Source of the DNA: Microcoleus sp. FACHB-68
GTDB lineage: Bacteria > Cyanobacteriota > Cyanobacteriia > Cyanobacteriales > Oscillatoriaceae
DNA length: 64,000 nt
Assembly: GCF_014695715.1 (NCBI RefSeq)
Contig: NZ_JACJOT010000015.1
Location: 124,001 to 188,000, forward strand
Reading direction: 5' to 3'
Part shown: in pieces, positions 63,359 to 64,000 of the stretch
How positions within the stretch are numbered: position 1 is the first letter of the stretch
How the letters are laid out: every line of letters begins with the position of its first letter
Translations under genes and position numbers: made by a program
Notes under the pieces: model-generated
What the model was told of the DNA's origin: nothing
What the model saw: the letters and a program-made list of their open reading frames with translations, nothing else
The model's database searches: none

Positions 63359-63896
63359 TGCTGATGTAACCTCCTTTATTTGTGCCGTTTTATATAGATT
63401 GTGTGGCCTAATTTTGAATTTATTTTAATTCGCTAAACCCCGTAAAATCTAAACGATTCGCTTTCGTTTTCCAGGCTTCGCATAAAAATGACTCCCCATC
63501 CTCTCTACGAAGAAACACAATCCCTGATCAGTCTTTGGTTTCTTGGTATTTTAACGATTATTTTCAACCTCAATCAGGGTTTGCCGGCTCCCTAGGTCAC
63601 AAAACTCAGGGCAATCAAGTCGCGCTGTGGCCCATTTGAACCCCTAAGCGGCTGCGTTTCGTCAATTCCTGATCGATCTTAGGCTGGATGGTGCTACCGT
63701 TACTAGCCCGATGGCAACCGGCTGGGATACAAAATTTGTCCCTGATGGTGTAGCTGTGAGTTTTTTAGTGGTTAAATAAGTCGAGCTACGAGATAACAAG
63801 GACAGGAAGTTAGCTGTCCCCAGGGTGACGCGGGCGTTTTTGTCTGCCGGATGGTTCTAGTCTGCGATCAAGCAAAAGAGTTGGTGGCTGAAACTC
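63359..63896. other. Intergenic region with a decayed coding fragment
   Basis: A 538-base gap, divergent between DUF3153 and the debranching enzyme. It contains a 35-codon ORF at 63488-63595 with one hydrophobic helix (LISLWFLGILTIIFNL) but no ribosome-binding site, and the fragment described at 63648-63779. Confidence 0.4.
63648..63779 (+). pseudogene. Protein-like C-terminal fragment without a start
   Basis: An open frame of 43 codons ends in TAA at 63779 and reads like a real protein C-terminus (LIDLRLDGATVTSPMATGWD, then FVPDGVAVSFLVVK). Upstream in the same frame is a stop at 63645, and no ATG with coding character precedes it, so it looks like a frameshifted or truncated remnant. The parent family is not recognised. 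Confidence 0.3.
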
Positions 63897-64000
63897 ATGG
63901 ATGAGTTGGATACACGGGAATGGCTGCTCACAAATGGTTTAGGAAGTTTTGCCGGCGGTACGGTGTGTGATGCTCATACCCGCACCTATCACGGTTGGCT
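63897..64000 (+). CDS. Glycogen debranching enzyme (amylo-alpha-1,6-glucosidase), N-terminal part only
   Basis: The first 34 residues of a gene running off the right edge. The sequence REWLLTNGLGSFAGGTV followed by TRTYHGWL is the conserved opening of bacterial/archaeal glycogen debranching enzymes, which remove alpha-1,6 branch residues of glycogen. ATG 63897 is the first in-frame start after a stop at 63858; it has no clear ribosome-binding site. Confidence 0.85.
   Translation, partial: MDELDTREWLLTNGLGSFAGGTVCDAHTRTYHGW

Overview
The window reads as chromosomal DNA of a cyanobacterium, probably a filamentous, signalling-rich one. The evidence is a set of proteins that I recognise as cyanobacterial families (DUF4327, DUF2949, DUF751/Ycf33, DUF3153, a cobN-type cobaltochelatase, a kinase/ATPase/histidine-kinase fusion), several Uma2/TPR/multi-domain sensors, and short heptanucleotide and MITE-type repeats. 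The DNA is littered with the hexamer GCCGGC and its near variants, whereas the classic cyanobacterial HIP1 octamer (GCGATCGC) is rare. No rRNA, tRNA or cas gene was recognised.

Layout. 1-157: three DnaA-box-like 9-mers in tandem (possible replication origin edge). 158-2567: CDF cation exporter, two small conserved proteins, DUF4327. 2936-5427: minus-strand cluster DUF751 - rbfA - GH3 glycosidase. 5711-9169: orphan Dam-type methylase, a Crp/Fnr regulator, a response regulator, a Tat-exported metallophosphatase. 9264-10330: accessory island with CRISPR-like repeats and two inverted 96-bp MITEs flanking a small hydrophobic ORF. 10343-15141: membrane-anchored hypothetical protein, nanE, small secreted protein, ftsH, DUF2949. 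15227-26755: hybrid histidine kinase, cobN, a translationally coupled ATPase/TOPRIM pair (the best candidate for an undescribed defence-like system), and an HNOBA-PAS-GGDEF-EAL protein. 27582-31531: PilJ-domain histidine kinase and CHASE-domain adenylate cyclase. 31980-38176: TerB-like, small proteins, Uma2 nuclease, gamma-glutamyltransferase, 14-TPR lipoprotein. 38810-46110: AgcS symporter with a structured leader, heptamer repeat array, lipA, response regulator, HAD phosphatase, ArgRS-like protein without a catalytic core, second Crp/Fnr regulator. 46187-57055: large GAF/PAS histidine kinase with a bilin-type Cys-His, octapeptide-repeat protein, speA, NDP-sugar synthase, scpA, LapA-like, and a long gene-poor stretch. 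57056-64000: giant Ser/Thr kinase-AAA-GAF-histidine kinase, DUF3153 lipoprotein, a degenerate fragment, and the start of a glycogen-debranching enzyme.

Functionally the window mixes housekeeping genes (rbfA, ftsH, lipA, speA, cobN, scpA) with a dense second-messenger and phosphorelay complement: cAMP (class III cyclase plus two Crp/Fnr proteins), c-di-GMP (GGDEF-EAL), and four histidine kinases, two of which share a closely related C-terminal kinase module. Most genes are single transcription units separated by strong hairpins; likely operons are DUF751-rbfA-GH3, HK-DUF2949 and (cobN-)ATPase-TOPRIM. Gene calls come from reading translations and motifs by eye; no database search was possible, so family names given for small proteins are from memory.
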